A stretch of 64,000 nt of DNA from Paractinoplanes durhamensis (GTDB taxonomy: Bacteria > Actinomycetota > Actinomycetes > Mycobacteriales > Micromonosporaceae). A model generated the notes under the pieces. The model was given only the letters and a program-made list of their open reading frames with translations, did no database searches and was not told the origin of the DNA. Position numbers and translations under genes: made by a program. The stretch is taken from the NCBI RefSeq assembly GCF_016862175.1, contig NZ_BOML01000012.1, positions 122,631-186,630 of the forward strand, in the 5' to 3' direction. Positions 8,801-16,745 of this stretch are shown piece after piece; the first letter of the stretch is position 1, and each line of letters starts with the position of its first letter.

Positions 8801-9142
8801 TCAGCCGTGCAACGCGACGTTCACCACCAGGGCCGCGACCGCGGTCACGAAGAAGACCGCCCAGCCGATCAGGTTGCGCGAGCCGACCCGCAGGTGGGCG
8901 ACGAGCGCACCGGTGAAGTAGAGGACCAGGCCGGCCGACGCGAGGATGCCCAGCAGCGGCACCGCGAACCCGGCCAGCAGACCGGCGGTGCCGGCCGCCA
9001 GCAGCGAGCCGAGGACCGGCACCCACGAGCGCGGGATGCGCTTCATGTCGGCCTGCGCCTTCGGATAGTCATGGCCGATCAGATAGGTGACGGCCGCACT
9101 GCCGTTGACGAACGCGGCAATGATCGTGACGATGACGTACAC
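8801..9142 (-). CDS. DoxX-like small membrane protein
   Basis: A protein of 113 residues with four hydrophobic helices (about 3-22, 43-63, 66-84 and 92-111). The order and spacing match the DoxX/DoxX-like family of integral membrane proteins. Role unknown; some relatives affect redox homeostasis. It lies upstream of the MFS gene on the same strand, but the 80-bp gap holds a separate operator. Confidence 0.7.
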   Translation of the reverse strand: MYVIVTIIAAFVNGSAAVTYLIGHDYPKAQADMKRIPRSWVPVLGSLLAAGTAGLLAGFAVPLLGILASAGLVLYFTGALVAHLRVGSRNLIGWAVFFVTAVAALVVNVALHG

Positions 9143-9389
9143 AAGCTCTCCCCCGGATCGGTTTCGGAAGGGACGAGCCAGGGCCGCCGGATGTGACGGG
9201 TGTCAGGGATGGAAAACCGCGATCAGGGCGGCGCGGCACTCGGCCTTCGATGGGCCGTCCGGCAGCTTGCGGCTGATCACGATCTGATGTCCCTGATGGA
9301 GGAAGGTATGCGGAATCCGGCCGCCGCGGCCCGATCACCGATCTCGAAATGCACGACCGGCCGTCCCACGGCGTACCCCCCGAAAGGTT
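9143..9389 (-). other. Intergenic stretch with coding-like remnants
   Basis: No intact gene. On the minus strand a frame encodes VGRPVVHFEIG and then stops; a second frame encodes IVISRKLPDGPSKAECRAAL before its own stop near 9207. This could be a frameshifted remnant of a small protein. The evidence is weak. Confidence 0.25.
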
Positions 9390-9860
9390 TTAAATCAGCA
9401 GGCCGCGCTCGCTGAGGAAGGTGCGCAGCTGCGTCTCCTGCTCCTCGGTCAGGCCCGCCCGTGGCAGGTTGACCGTCCGGCGGTCAGCCTGCCGGAACAC
9501 GTAGGCGGCCGGGGTCTCGTCGACCGCCACCAGCGCCGGCCAGCGCCAGCCCGACACGGCCTGGGCCTCGGTGAGCTCGATGCCCGTCCCGGTGACGATC
9601 CAGCGCCGCTCCACCCGGGGCGGAGCGGGCCGGCGCCGGACGGGCGCGAACCGGCGGACGTTCGCCAGGGCCAGCACCAGCAGCAGAACGACGGCCGCGA
9701 TCAGCGCCACCGGCAGCGGAACCCCCGCCCACCCGGCACCCGCGACGGCCGATCCGATCATCGCCGCCGAGACCGCCCAAACCCAGACCGGCACCTTGCC
9801 GTCCGGCGGTGTCCCGACCGGCGGCAGGTCCGAGGACACCTCGATGCGCATGTCGGTCAT
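9390..9860 (-). CDS. YcxB-like membrane protein (second of a tandem pair)
   Basis: A protein of 156 residues. Two hydrophobic helices (about 24-43 and 47-68) are followed by a soluble domain that ends EEQETQLRTFLSERGLLI. This C-terminal ending is shared with the next gene (TAEQDEQFAAFLRGRGLL), so the two are paralogues. The layout fits the YcxB-like family of membrane proteins of unknown function. Its ATG overlaps the stop of the upstream gene (ATGA). Confidence 0.65.
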   Translation of the reverse strand: MTDMRIEVSSDLPPVGTPPDGKVPVWVWAVSAAMIGSAVAGAGWAGVPLPVALIAAVVLLLVLALANVRRFAPVRRRPAPPRVERRWIVTGTGIELTEAQAVSGWRWPALVAVDETPAAYVFRQADRRTVNLPRAGLTEEQETQLRTFLSERGLLI

Positions 9861-10345
9861 CGCTGCGCGCCCAGCAGGCCGCGGCCGCGCAGGAACGCGG
9901 CGAACTGCTCGTCCTGCTCGGCGGTGAGCGGCTCGCGGGGCACGTCGAGCATCGGCCCCCGGTCGCAGAACAGCATGTAGAGGTGGTCGAGGATGGCGGC
10001 GGCCCGGAAACCGGCCCAGTAGTGCCGGGCGACGGTCAGGTCGGTGCGCGACTCGACGTACTCATCGGTGAGCAGCCACCGCCGCGACGACAGGAACGAC
10101 TCCGGGACCCGGTCCGCCCGGATCAACCAGGTGCGAACGAGCAGCAGTGCCGCACCCGCCAGGACCAGCCCCGCGCCGACGCCCAGCGCGCGCAACTCCC
10201 CGCCGAGCAGCACCGCGAGGGCCAGCCCGGCGACGACGCCGAACCAGCCGGTCACCCACAGCGGCCGGGTGCGCAGCACATTGCCCGGCACCATGATCGT
10301 CGAGAAGTAGTCCGGCCCCCGGCTGAACGTGAATTCGATCCGCAC
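9857..10345 (-). CDS. YcxB-like membrane protein (first of a tandem pair)
   Basis: A protein of 162 residues starting MRIEFTFSRGPDYF. It has two membrane helices at about 32-51 and 53-72, then a soluble domain with a conserved-looking WLLTDEYVES segment and a C-terminal PREPLTAEQDEQFAAF motif. It is paralogous and translationally coupled to the following gene. Function unknown; a heteromeric membrane complex is a reasonable inference. Confidence 0.65.
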   Translation of the reverse strand: MRIEFTFSRGPDYFSTIMVPGNVLRTRPLWVTGWFGVVAGLALAVLLGGELRALGVGAGLVLAGAALLLVRTWLIRADRVPESFLSSRRWLLTDEYVESRTDLTVARHYWAGFRAAAILDHLYMLFCDRGPMLDVPREPLTAEQDEQFAAFLRGRGLLGAQR

Positions 10346-10363
10346 ATCGCAGAGGGTAGATCC

Positions 10364-11140
10364 TCAGCGGCGAACCTCCGCGCTGCCGAACGGCACGAAC
10401 CAGGAGTCCGGTCCGGCCGCCGCCGCGTCGAGGTCCCGGAACAACGCGTCGGCACATTCGTCCCAGGCGAAGTCGTGCGAGTACTTCGGCAGCCCCCGCC
10501 CCGGGTCGTCGGCCGACTCACGCCCGTCGGCGATCCCCAGATGCAGGCAGAACTCCTCGGCGATACAGCGCGCGCGGGGCAGCCGGCCGGCCGCGAGATC
10601 ACCGGCCAAGTCCTCCGCGGCCCGCCCGAAGCCACGCCGCCACGGCCCGTCCTGCCCCCAGGTGGCACTCGGCAGCCGGTCGAAGACATCCCAGTCGACG
10701 GCCGCCCCGACCGGTTCGTCACCGTGCTTGTCGACGTCGCCGTACGCCTGCTCGGCGAGCCGCCGCAGCACCCGCCACAGCCGGGCCGCGGTCCGCGGGG
10801 TGACCGGCCACGACGCTTCCGCATCCGGGAACAGCGCGGCGAAGTCCGGCACGTCCCCGCCGCGCCCCGGCACCCGGGAGAACCCGGCCTCCCCGCCGTC
10901 GGAGAGCACCGCGACACCGGGCAGCGCCGACGAGTTGAGCGTCCACAGCCACAGCGCGGCGTCGACGGCGGCATGCGGGTCCCCGGCCGCGAACCCGTCC
11001 GGGTTGTCCCAGCCGGCCTCCACGGCCGCTTCGACAAGCCGCTGAGCATCGGTGACCGCCAGCCGGGCCCGCCGCGAGAGCTCAACGACGGTGGGCCCGA
11101 AGGTGACCGGCGCCGTAAGCCCGGTGTGTTCGATCGTCAC
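10364..11140 (-). CDS. Hypothetical protein
   Basis: A protein of 258 residues, acidic, soluble and Trp-rich, with no family I recognise. It lies 18 bp upstream of the YcxB-like pair on the same strand and may share its transcript. No signal peptide or repeats were seen. Confidence 0.6.
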   Translation of the reverse strand: MTIEHTGLTAPVTFGPTVVELSRRARLAVTDAQRLVEAAVEAGWDNPDGFAAGDPHAAVDAALWLWTLNSSALPGVAVLSDGGEAGFSRVPGRGGDVPDFAALFPDAEASWPVTPRTAARLWRVLRRLAEQAYGDVDKHGDEPVGAAVDWDVFDRLPSATWGQDGPWRRGFGRAAEDLAGDLAAGRLPRARCIAEEFCLHLGIADGRESADDPGRGLPKYSHDFAWDECADALFRDLDAAAAGPDSWFVPFGSAEVRR

Positions 11141-11247
11141 AGGTCCCCCGAAACAGCCGTCATGGGTCGTCTTCTCCCCATGAAAGCCCCACCCCGCCCT
11201 CCACGACGGCTACTTCCGAAGATTCCCCGTCGTACCCCGCGTCTACG

Positions 11248-11577
11248 GTGGCGGCCGCGACCGGCGCGGTGCGGGGGCTGCTGTGCACGGGATGCAACGC
11301 GGCGCTGGGTCACTTCGGCGATCGCGAGGACAGCCTGCTGGCGGCAGTCGACTATCTGCGCCGCGCGGCCGCGACACCGACCGCGGCCAAGCCGCAGACG
11401 ACGAGGCTGCGGCTGATCGACCCGGCCCCCGGTGGCCGGCTGAACCGCACGGTGCGGTTCCGCGGCGCGACCACCGTCCGGGTCGACGGCTACCTGGTCA
11501 GCATCGAGGCCGGCGAGACAAGAACCGTCGTGTCCACGTCGGGCGAGTACGAGATCATCCAGCCGAAGACAACATAA
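11248..11577 (+). pseudogene. C-terminal remnant of a recombination endonuclease VII-like gene
   Basis: From a GTG, 109 residues are encoded. The opening TGAVRGLLCTGCNAALG is the second half of the endonuclease VII zinc site (HxxTGxVRGLLCxxCN), followed by LLAAVDYLRRA. The first CxxC and the catalytic DH region that normally precede it are absent, and no frame upstream supplies them. The C-terminal 55 residues look like a small beta domain not usual for the family. I infer a truncated, probably inactive gene. Confidence 0.6.
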
Positions 11578-11650
11578 CTGTCATTATGGTGCAATCAACG
11601 TTATGTCCGTTTTTGGATTATCGGATTACCGTTAATCGTAATCCGATAAT
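11572..11650. repeat. AT-rich patch with two inverted repeats
   Basis: A perfect 13-bp inverted repeat (arms 11617-11629 and 11638-11650, 8-base loop; left arm ATTATCGGATTAC) follows a 7-bp pair, ACATAAC at 11572-11578 and GTTATGT at 11600-11606. The stretch is far richer in A/T than its surroundings and lies between two gene fragments. No T-tract follows, so it is not an ordinary terminator. Confidence 0.75.
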
Positions 11651-11659
11651 TATCCGGCA

Positions 11660-11955
11660 ATGCGGTTCGCGGAGCTCGCCGAGATCCTCAGCCGTCCGAT
11701 CAGTCAGGAGTTGCTCGGGCGCGACCTGACCCGTCTCGCCTACGTCGCCAAGGACGGCACTCCCCGCAACGTTCCGACCAGATGGGCGCCGAGCAACGCG
11801 TCGAGTGGGAGGCGGAGGTGCGTTCGCTGTACCACGACGGCATGGTCCGCGTCGTGGTGACGCCGACGTGGGCGAAGCTGATCGACTTCGAGACGACCCT
11901 GCCGAGCGCCGTCGAGGAGTTGGCCCGGCAGCGGGCGGAGCGTCAGCGCGCGTAG
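11660..11955 (+). pseudogene. Internally deleted pyridoxamine-5'-phosphate-oxidase-like gene
   Basis: The N-terminal 39 residues (MRFAELAEILSRPISQ..., up to RNVPT) and the C-terminal part (EQRVEWEAEVRSLYHDG ... TTLPSAVEELARQRAE) both look like the FMN-binding split-barrel family, but they lie in different frames joined near 11778. Roughly 85 residues that would hold most of the flavin-binding barrel are missing. The remnant is not functional. Its end overlaps the convergent SRPBCC gene. Confidence 0.7.
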
Positions 11956-12479
11956 GTCTGCTCGGCGAGGTCGCGCAGGTTGGTCAGCTGCCGGTGCATC
12001 ATCACGAGGTCCGGCCAGGCCAGCAGGCGCCGCCGCGCCCACTGCGGCACCCCGTCCCCGCGAGCGCCCAGGTTCATCTTCACCACGAGCCGGGTCGCCG
12101 CGGGGGCCGGGAACAACGCGTAGGTGAGGCTGAGCGGCCCGAACGCGAGCAGCGCCCCGGGCGCCGTCATCCGGAAGGTGAGCGCCTGCCCGGTCTCAAA
12201 CCCGGCGAGGGTGAAGATGGTCATCCACCGCTGCCCGATCTCGAGCTGCTCGACGCCGGGGGTCAGCTCCCGCGGGCTGCGCCGCCCACGGTTGTCGACC
12301 CAGTCGTAGCTGTAGGGCGCCACCCGCAGCTGACACAGCCACCGGAAGACATGCGATTGCGGCGCCCGCACGCCGACCCCGCGAAACCACTGCTCGGCCG
12401 GCGCCGGCGAAATCACATCGCAGCCGTACGCCGCCGACTTCTCGGCCGCGTCCACTCCCCACGCGGTAGCCGTCGACAT
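11943..12479 (-). CDS. SRPBCC (polyketide cyclase-like) protein
   Basis: A protein of 178 residues from the ATG at 12479. It shows the START/SRPBCC pattern: an N-terminal segment with Trp-rich strands, a central LTPGVEQLEIGQRWMTIFTL, and a C-terminal amphipathic helix (LVMMHRQLTNLRDLAEQTYAR). These proteins hold hydrophobic ligands in a helix-grip fold; the ligand is unknown. Residues encoded upstream of 12479 lack family similarity. Confidence 0.65.
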   Translation of the reverse strand: MSTATAWGVDAAEKSAAYGCDVISPAPAEQWFRGVGVRAPQSHVFRWLCQLRVAPYSYDWVDNRGRRSPRELTPGVEQLEIGQRWMTIFTLAGFETGQALTFRMTAPGALLAFGPLSLTYALFPAPAATRLVVKMNLGARGDGVPQWARRRLLAWPDLVMMHRQLTNLRDLAEQTYAR

Positions 12480-12547
12480 ATACCCACCGTACTCAAACCC
12501 TGCCTGTTGGTTTTCGTCGATACCATCGGGGCGAGAGGGGAGTCGCG

Positions 12548-13561
12548 ATGACCCACGGCACCAGCCTCCTGCGAAAGATCGCCTGGACACTGCTCGCCGG
12601 TTTCCTCAGTTTCAGCATCACCGGAATGCTCGACAAGGTCTTCGAAGTCGGTCTCGCCGAGCAGCTCATCGTGACGGTCCTGATCGGCGGAGTCGCTCTC
12701 CTGGTTCAGTACCTCGCCGATTTCGAGCGCCGGATCGACGAGTCCGAGCGCGTTCAGCGCGATGCCGTCGAAAATCTGCACAGCTTGATTCGACGCGGCT
12801 TCGCGAGCGTCGATGAAGCGACCGAACTGATGTCCGAGATCGAGCAGTCGATCATCCGGCACGACCTTCTCAAGCAGGTCATCCGGAGGTCCGCGCGGAT
12901 CACACCCCGGACATTGCCGCTCGTCCGGTTCCTGGCCGAGAGCGAGACCAGACGTCTGGCCGACACGCTGCAGTCATTGTCCGACGGCCATGAACTCTTC
13001 TACGACGGTGAGGATCGCGAGTTCATCCTCGCGCTGGCCCGCGGCACGAGCAGTTCGCTGTTCGCCGTCAGCTGGGCAACGGTCAGTGCGGATGTCGTCG
13101 GGATCGAGGCCGGTTTCTGGCTGAGCGACCTCGGTGCCCGCTACCTCGATGTGCAAAGGGCCGCCGTCCGCCGCGATGTGGACATTCGACGGATCTTCGT
13201 CGTCGAATCCCCGGGTCTGATCAATGAGCCGGAGTTGCGCAGGACCATCGAGATGCAGCGCAGCGCCGGCGTCCAGGTGCGGATCAGCCAGGAAAGCGAG
13301 AAGGCACAGCACGGCGGGCTCTCCGACTTCGTGGTCTTCGACGCGCAGATCTGCTACGACACGACACAGGTGACTCGCCCCGAAGCGCCGAGTGCTCCCC
13401 GGCGGTTGACCACGCGGATCCTGCTCGACGAGACAGAGGCCCTGCTTCGTGTCGAACGGTTCAAGGAGCTGTGGGAGAACGCCCTACCGGTCGACCAGGC
13501 CCAGGTCAGCGATAACGGCACGACCGTGGTCACCGGTACGGAGACCCTCGGACCGGCGTAG
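12548..13561 (+). CDS. Membrane-anchored protein of unknown function, possible PLD-like domain
   Basis: A protein of 337 residues. Two N-terminal helices (about 10-28 and 38-57) anchor it. A coiled, charged linker at 58-110 (LADFERRIDESERVQRDAV) leads to a soluble domain with GFWLSDLGARYLDVQRAAV, VDIRRIFVVESPGL, GVQVRISQES and LSDFVVFDAQICYD. That order resembles a phospholipase D-like or sensor domain found fused to various actinobacterial signalling proteins, though the HKD motif itself is not seen. It may sense or act at the inner membrane. Its 3' end overlaps a convergent oxygenase remnant by 78 bases. Confidence 0.5.
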   Translation: MTHGTSLLRKIAWTLLAGFLSFSITGMLDKVFEVGLAEQLIVTVLIGGVALLVQYLADFERRIDESERVQRDAVENLHSLIRRGFASVDEATELMSEIEQSIIRHDLLKQVIRRSARITPRTLPLVRFLAESETRRLADTLQSLSDGHELFYDGEDREFILALARGTSSSLFAVSWATVSADVVGIEAGFWLSDLGARYLDVQRAAVRRDVDIRRIFVVESPGLINEPELRRTIEMQRSAGVQVRISQESEKAQHGGLSDFVVFDAQICYDTTQVTRPEAPSAPRRLTTRILLDETEALLRVERFKELWENALPVDQAQVSDNGTTVVTGTETLGPA

Positions 13562-13741
13562 GTCGGCGGCTTCTTGCACGATCCGCAGCCACCGATCACG
13601 GCCGTCGTAGCGCGCTGTGAATGGGCGCCGGCCGTGAACGCTGCGCAGATTGTCGATGATCAGGATCTCGCCCGCGGACAGCCGTACGTCCTGCATGCTG
13701 CCGTCGACCGCTTTGATCACCGCCGCAAGGGCGTCGCGTGC
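13484..13741 (-). pseudogene. C-terminal remnant of a clavaminate-synthase/AsnO-like Fe(II)/2OG oxygenase
   Basis: About 80 residues show the end of this family: LSAGEILIIDNLRSVHGR, holding the distal iron-binding His, and then FTARYDGRDRWLR, holding the 2-oxoglutarate-binding Arg. The N-terminal two thirds, with the HxD pair, is missing, and family similarity stops abruptly at about 13741, exactly at a 26-bp palindrome. Relatives hydroxylate amino acids in peptide antibiotic pathways; this copy cannot be active alone. Confidence 0.65.
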
Positions 13742-13765
13742 TGGCCGGCGTCGACGCCGGCCAGC
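13740..13765. repeat. Perfect 26-bp palindrome
   Basis: The sequence is its own reverse complement with no loop; the left half is GCTGGCCGGCGTC. It marks the break point of the oxygenase remnant. Confidence 0.85.
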
Positions 13766-13806
13766 GAAACGGGGTAACCGGGTCTCGCGGCAGCGACGGA
13801 TAAGGA

Positions 13807-14034
13807 TCAGCCGACGACGACGTCGAGGACGCCTTGGACGTACGCCGAAAGTCGTTGCTCCAGGGCCGGTTCGGTGATCATGAACTGGAGGCCGATCTCG
13901 GGCTCGTGGCCGCCGTCGCCCGGGGCCGAACAGACGACGGTGGCGTGCACGCCGATGTGTTCGCCGCGGTGCGGACCGGCACCATGGTTTGCCGTCTTTC
14001 CGCCCGCCCGCGCACGGAGGGCGGAAATCAGCAA
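13807..14034 (-). CDS. Small hypothetical protein or 3' gene remnant
   Basis: About 75 residues with normal GC-rich codon use, ending EPEIGLQFMITEPALEQRLS and AYVQGVLDVVVG. The only start in frame is a TTG at 14034, beside an inverted repeat, and upstream sequence is AT-rich. It may therefore be the tail of a lost gene rather than a complete one. No family recognised. Confidence 0.35.
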   Translation of the reverse strand: MLISALRARAGGKTANHGAGPHRGEHIGVHATVVCSAPGDGGHEPEIGLQFMITEPALEQRLSAYVQGVLDVVVG

Positions 14035-14036
14035 AA

Positions 14037-14067
14037 CCTCATGCTTAAGTGCTGCTTAAGCATGAGG
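14037..14067. repeat. Perfect 13-bp inverted repeat
   Basis: Arms 14037-14049 (CCTCATGCTTAAG) and 14055-14067 enclose a 5-base loop TGCTG. No T-tract follows on either strand. It lies 41 bases before the DapA-like gene and could be an operator, a transcription barrier or a mobile-element end. Confidence 0.8.
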
Positions 14068-14107
14068 CAGCAGAATTAACTGGACCTAACCCGTCCGGAC
14101 CGGCAGC

Positions 14108-15013
14108 GTGGGACGCATGCTTCCGACCGGCCTGCACGTTCCGATGATCACCCCCTTCGACGAGGCCGGCGCCGTGGCCTGGCCGGCGCTGGAGGCGCTG
14201 GCCCGCGATGTCCTGCGGGAGGGCGCGACCGGCCTGGTGGCGCTGGGCACGACCGGCGAGCCGGGCTCGCTGACCGCCGACGAGCGCCGCGACGTCCTGG
14301 ACCTGCTCGCCGCGGTCTGCCGCGAGCACGGTGCCCCGCTGACGGTCGGCGCCAACACGGCCGACGACCTGCGCATCCTCGCCGACCGTCCGGCGGTGGC
14401 GGCCGCGTTGAGCCTGGTCCCGCCGTTCCTGCGCCCCGGCGAGGAGGGTGTGCTGGCCCACCTGACGGCCCTGGCGGCGGCGTCCCCGGTCCCGCTGATC
14501 GTCTACCACGTCCCGTACCGCACGGCCCAGCCGCTGACCGCGCGGGCGCTGACCAGGATCGCCGCCGTCGAGGGGGTGGCCGGCCTGAAGCTGGCCACCG
14601 GAAGCATCGACCCGGATGTGATCGCCCTGATGTCCGCCCCACCCGCCGGTTTCGGCGTTTTCGGCGGCGACGACATCGTCATCTCCCCGCTGCTGGCACT
14701 GGGTGCCGAGGGCGGCATCCTGGCCTCGGCCCACGTCGCGACGTCCGATTTCGCCACCTTGATCAAGGCCTGGCGGCAGGGCGACGTGGCGACGGCCCGC
14801 CCGCTGGGCCACCGCTTGGCCCGCTTGTCGGCCGCCCTGTTCGCCGAGCCGAACCCGACGGTGATCAAGGCCGTCCTGCACGCCCAGAACCGCATCCCCA
14901 CCCCCGACGTGCGGCTGCCGCTGATGCCGGCGGCGAAGGAATCCACCGCCGACGCGCTGCGTCTGCTGTCCGAGATCCATCAGCCAGGCGTCCAGCCGCC
15001 GGCTTCTTTGTGA
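14108..15013 (+). CDS. DapA/NAL-family aldolase (4-hydroxy-tetrahydrodipicolinate synthase-like)
   Basis: A protein of up to 301 residues; an ATG three codons in (14117) is the likelier start. Class I aldolase signatures are complete: LGTTGEPGSLT, YHVPYRT with the catalytic Tyr, and GLKLATGS with the Schiff-base Lys. GGDDIVISPLLALGAEGGI follows as expected. The family includes dihydrodipicolinate synthases, sialate lyases and sugar-acid aldolases. With no lysine-biosynthesis genes nearby, the true substrate is open. Confidence 0.8.
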   Translation: MGRMLPTGLHVPMITPFDEAGAVAWPALEALARDVLREGATGLVALGTTGEPGSLTADERRDVLDLLAAVCREHGAPLTVGANTADDLRILADRPAVAAALSLVPPFLRPGEEGVLAHLTALAAASPVPLIVYHVPYRTAQPLTARALTRIAAVEGVAGLKLATGSIDPDVIALMSAPPAGFGVFGGDDIVISPLLALGAEGGILASAHVATSDFATLIKAWRQGDVATARPLGHRLARLSAALFAEPNPTVIKAVLHAQNRIPTPDVRLPLMPAAKESTADALRLLSEIHQPGVQPPASL

Positions 15014-15171
15014 GTACGAGCGCCGGACGAGTCCCCGGCGCTCAGCCCCGCCGGCTGCAACGAAAGCTCCGCGCGCCACCACCGGGCGGGCCCGTCGGCA
15101 AGACCTTCGACGGCTTCCGGACCCCGATGCCGTCGAAGAACAATCCCGTCGCTTCCGCGGGCGCGCAGGCG

Positions 15172-16011
15172 TCAGACAGCGCGCAGGGCAGGGCGGGGTG
15201 GGCGCTCACGCAGGTGATCCAGCGCCGCGGCGGTCGCGTCATCAGCGGGCAGGAGAAGGATCAGCTGCTGGGCGTCCGCGGCAGGTAGCTCGAGGACCTC
15301 CCGATCCCATCGCAGGTGAGGCGCGCGCGGGTGCGTCATCCTCAGCGGGACCCGGGCCGGCGGGACGTGGCGGTGCAGCCGCCGGGTGAACTCGGCGCCG
15401 GCCACGGTCGCGAAATCGGCGGTGAACCATGCGAAGGTTTCGGCCGAGGGCCCGAGCCACAGGTTGAAGACCTGCTCGTCGGCGATCTGGTCCCAGTCGA
15501 CGAAGGTGGTCCTGGCCTGAGGATGGGTGAAGACATACCTGGTGAGGTTGGGCTCGTCGGCGTCCAGCAGGCCGGTGTCGCGCATGACCGTGCCGAAGCC
15601 GTCGGTATGGGCGAGCACGTCACCGGTGCGGTTGGTGACGAAGGCGATGCCCGGCTCCAGAAGGGTGAGTATCTGGCGGACGGCCGGCCGCACGGTGCGC
15701 TCGGGCGGTGTCGGCCGGGCGTGCCCGGCGCACGCACCACCAGTGATCTTCGCGAGGTAGCCCAGATGGGTGCGTTCGGCGGTGTCGAGATCGAGCGCAG
15801 CAGCTATGGCGTTGACGACCGAACGCGACGGGTTGCGGTCGCGGCCCTGTTCGATTCTGGTGAGGTACTCGACGCTGACCCCGGCCCGCGAGGCCAACTC
15901 CGAACGTCGTAGCCCGGGAGCACGTCGTCGCAGGAGTGCCGGAAAGCCTAATTCGTCCGGTCGGATGCTGTCGCGCTTGGCCCGGACGAAGTCCCCCAGC
16001 GGCGTACCCAT
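15172..16011 (-). CDS. XRE-family regulator with MmyB-like ligand domain
   Basis: A protein of 279 residues from the ATG at 16011. The N-terminal helix-turn-helix (about residues 24-80, RRSELASRAGVSVEYLTRIE) is followed by a C-terminal MmyB-type domain (about 100-270) that in relatives binds a fatty-acid-like ligand. It is divergent from the FMN reductase gene with 102 bp between, the usual pairing of this regulator type with a dehydrogenase or reductase that it represses. Confidence 0.85.
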   Translation of the reverse strand: MGTPLGDFVRAKRDSIRPDELGFPALLRRRAPGLRRSELASRAGVSVEYLTRIEQGRDRNPSRSVVNAIAAALDLDTAERTHLGYLAKITGGACAGHARPTPPERTVRPAVRQILTLLEPGIAFVTNRTGDVLAHTDGFGTVMRDTGLLDADEPNLTRYVFTHPQARTTFVDWDQIADEQVFNLWLGPSAETFAWFTADFATVAGAEFTRRLHRHVPPARVPLRMTHPRAPHLRWDREVLELPAADAQQLILLLPADDATAAALDHLRERPPRPALRAV

Positions 16012-16040
16012 ACCGGGGAGCTTACGTCCGGCCGGCGGTT

Positions 16041-16055
16041 GCAGGGTGGCCCTGC
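16041..16055. promoter_or_regulatory. Inverted repeat between regulator and reductase
   Basis: GCAGGG-TGG-CCCTGC in the divergent promoter gap is a candidate binding site for the neighbouring XRE regulator. Confidence 0.4.
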
Positions 16056-16113
16056 GGGGGCCAGCCTGCACCCGGTCTGGCTGCTCGCCCGGAAACGACA
16101 GATCGTCGACGGC

Positions 16114-16713
16114 ATGAGCGACAAGAGCAGACTCGTGGTCATCGTCGGTAGCGTCCGTGAGGGCAGGTTCGGGCCGGTCGTCGCCTCCTGGGTGACGGAG
16201 CAGATTCGGTCGCACGGTGGTTTCGACGTCGACCTCGTCGATCTGGCCGGGGTGGACATTCCGCTGGTGCTGCCGGCCGCTTCGCCGAAGTTCGCCGGGG
16301 ACGACTACCCCCGTCCGGAAGGCATGAAGGACCTCGCCAGGACGCTGTCGCGGGCCGACGCCTTCATCATCGTCACTCCCGAGTACAACCACAGCTATCC
16401 GGCGTCGCTCAAGGCGCTCATCGACTGGCACTTCACCCCGTGGACCGCCAAACCGGTGGCGTTCGTCAGCTACGGCGGTGCGGCCGGTGGCCGGCACGCG
16501 GTGCTTCACCTGGAGAACGTGCTGACCGAACTGCACGCGGTGACCATCCGCGACGGCCTGGCCTTCCCCAACTACTTCACCGCCTGGCAGGACGGTGCCC
16601 CGCGGGACGCCGCGGCAGCCGCCTACGCCAAGACGCTTCTGGGCCAGCTGTCGTGGTGGGCGCAGGCATTGCGTGCCGCCCGGGCCGCCGTCCCGTACCC
16701 GGGTGGGGCGTGA
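16114..16713 (+). CDS. NADPH-dependent FMN reductase-family protein
   Basis: A protein of 199 residues from the ATG at 16114. A flavodoxin-like fold is indicated by VVIVGSVREGRFGPVVASW (phosphate loop) and by TPEYNHSYPASLKALIDW, the hallmark of NADPH-dependent FMN/quinone reductases. It probably reduces quinones or flavins in the cytoplasm. It is likely controlled by the divergent XRE regulator. An upstream GTG-type start would overlap the putative operator and is less likely. Confidence 0.85.
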   Translation: MSDKSRLVVIVGSVREGRFGPVVASWVTEQIRSHGGFDVDLVDLAGVDIPLVLPAASPKFAGDDYPRPEGMKDLARTLSRADAFIIVTPEYNHSYPASLKALIDWHFTPWTAKPVAFVSYGGAAGGRHAVLHLENVLTELHAVTIRDGLAFPNYFTAWQDGAPRDAAAAAYAKTLLGQLSWWAQALRAARAAVPYPGGA

Positions 16714-16745
16714 CCATCGGATGATCGCCGCGCGGGAAAGGGGGG

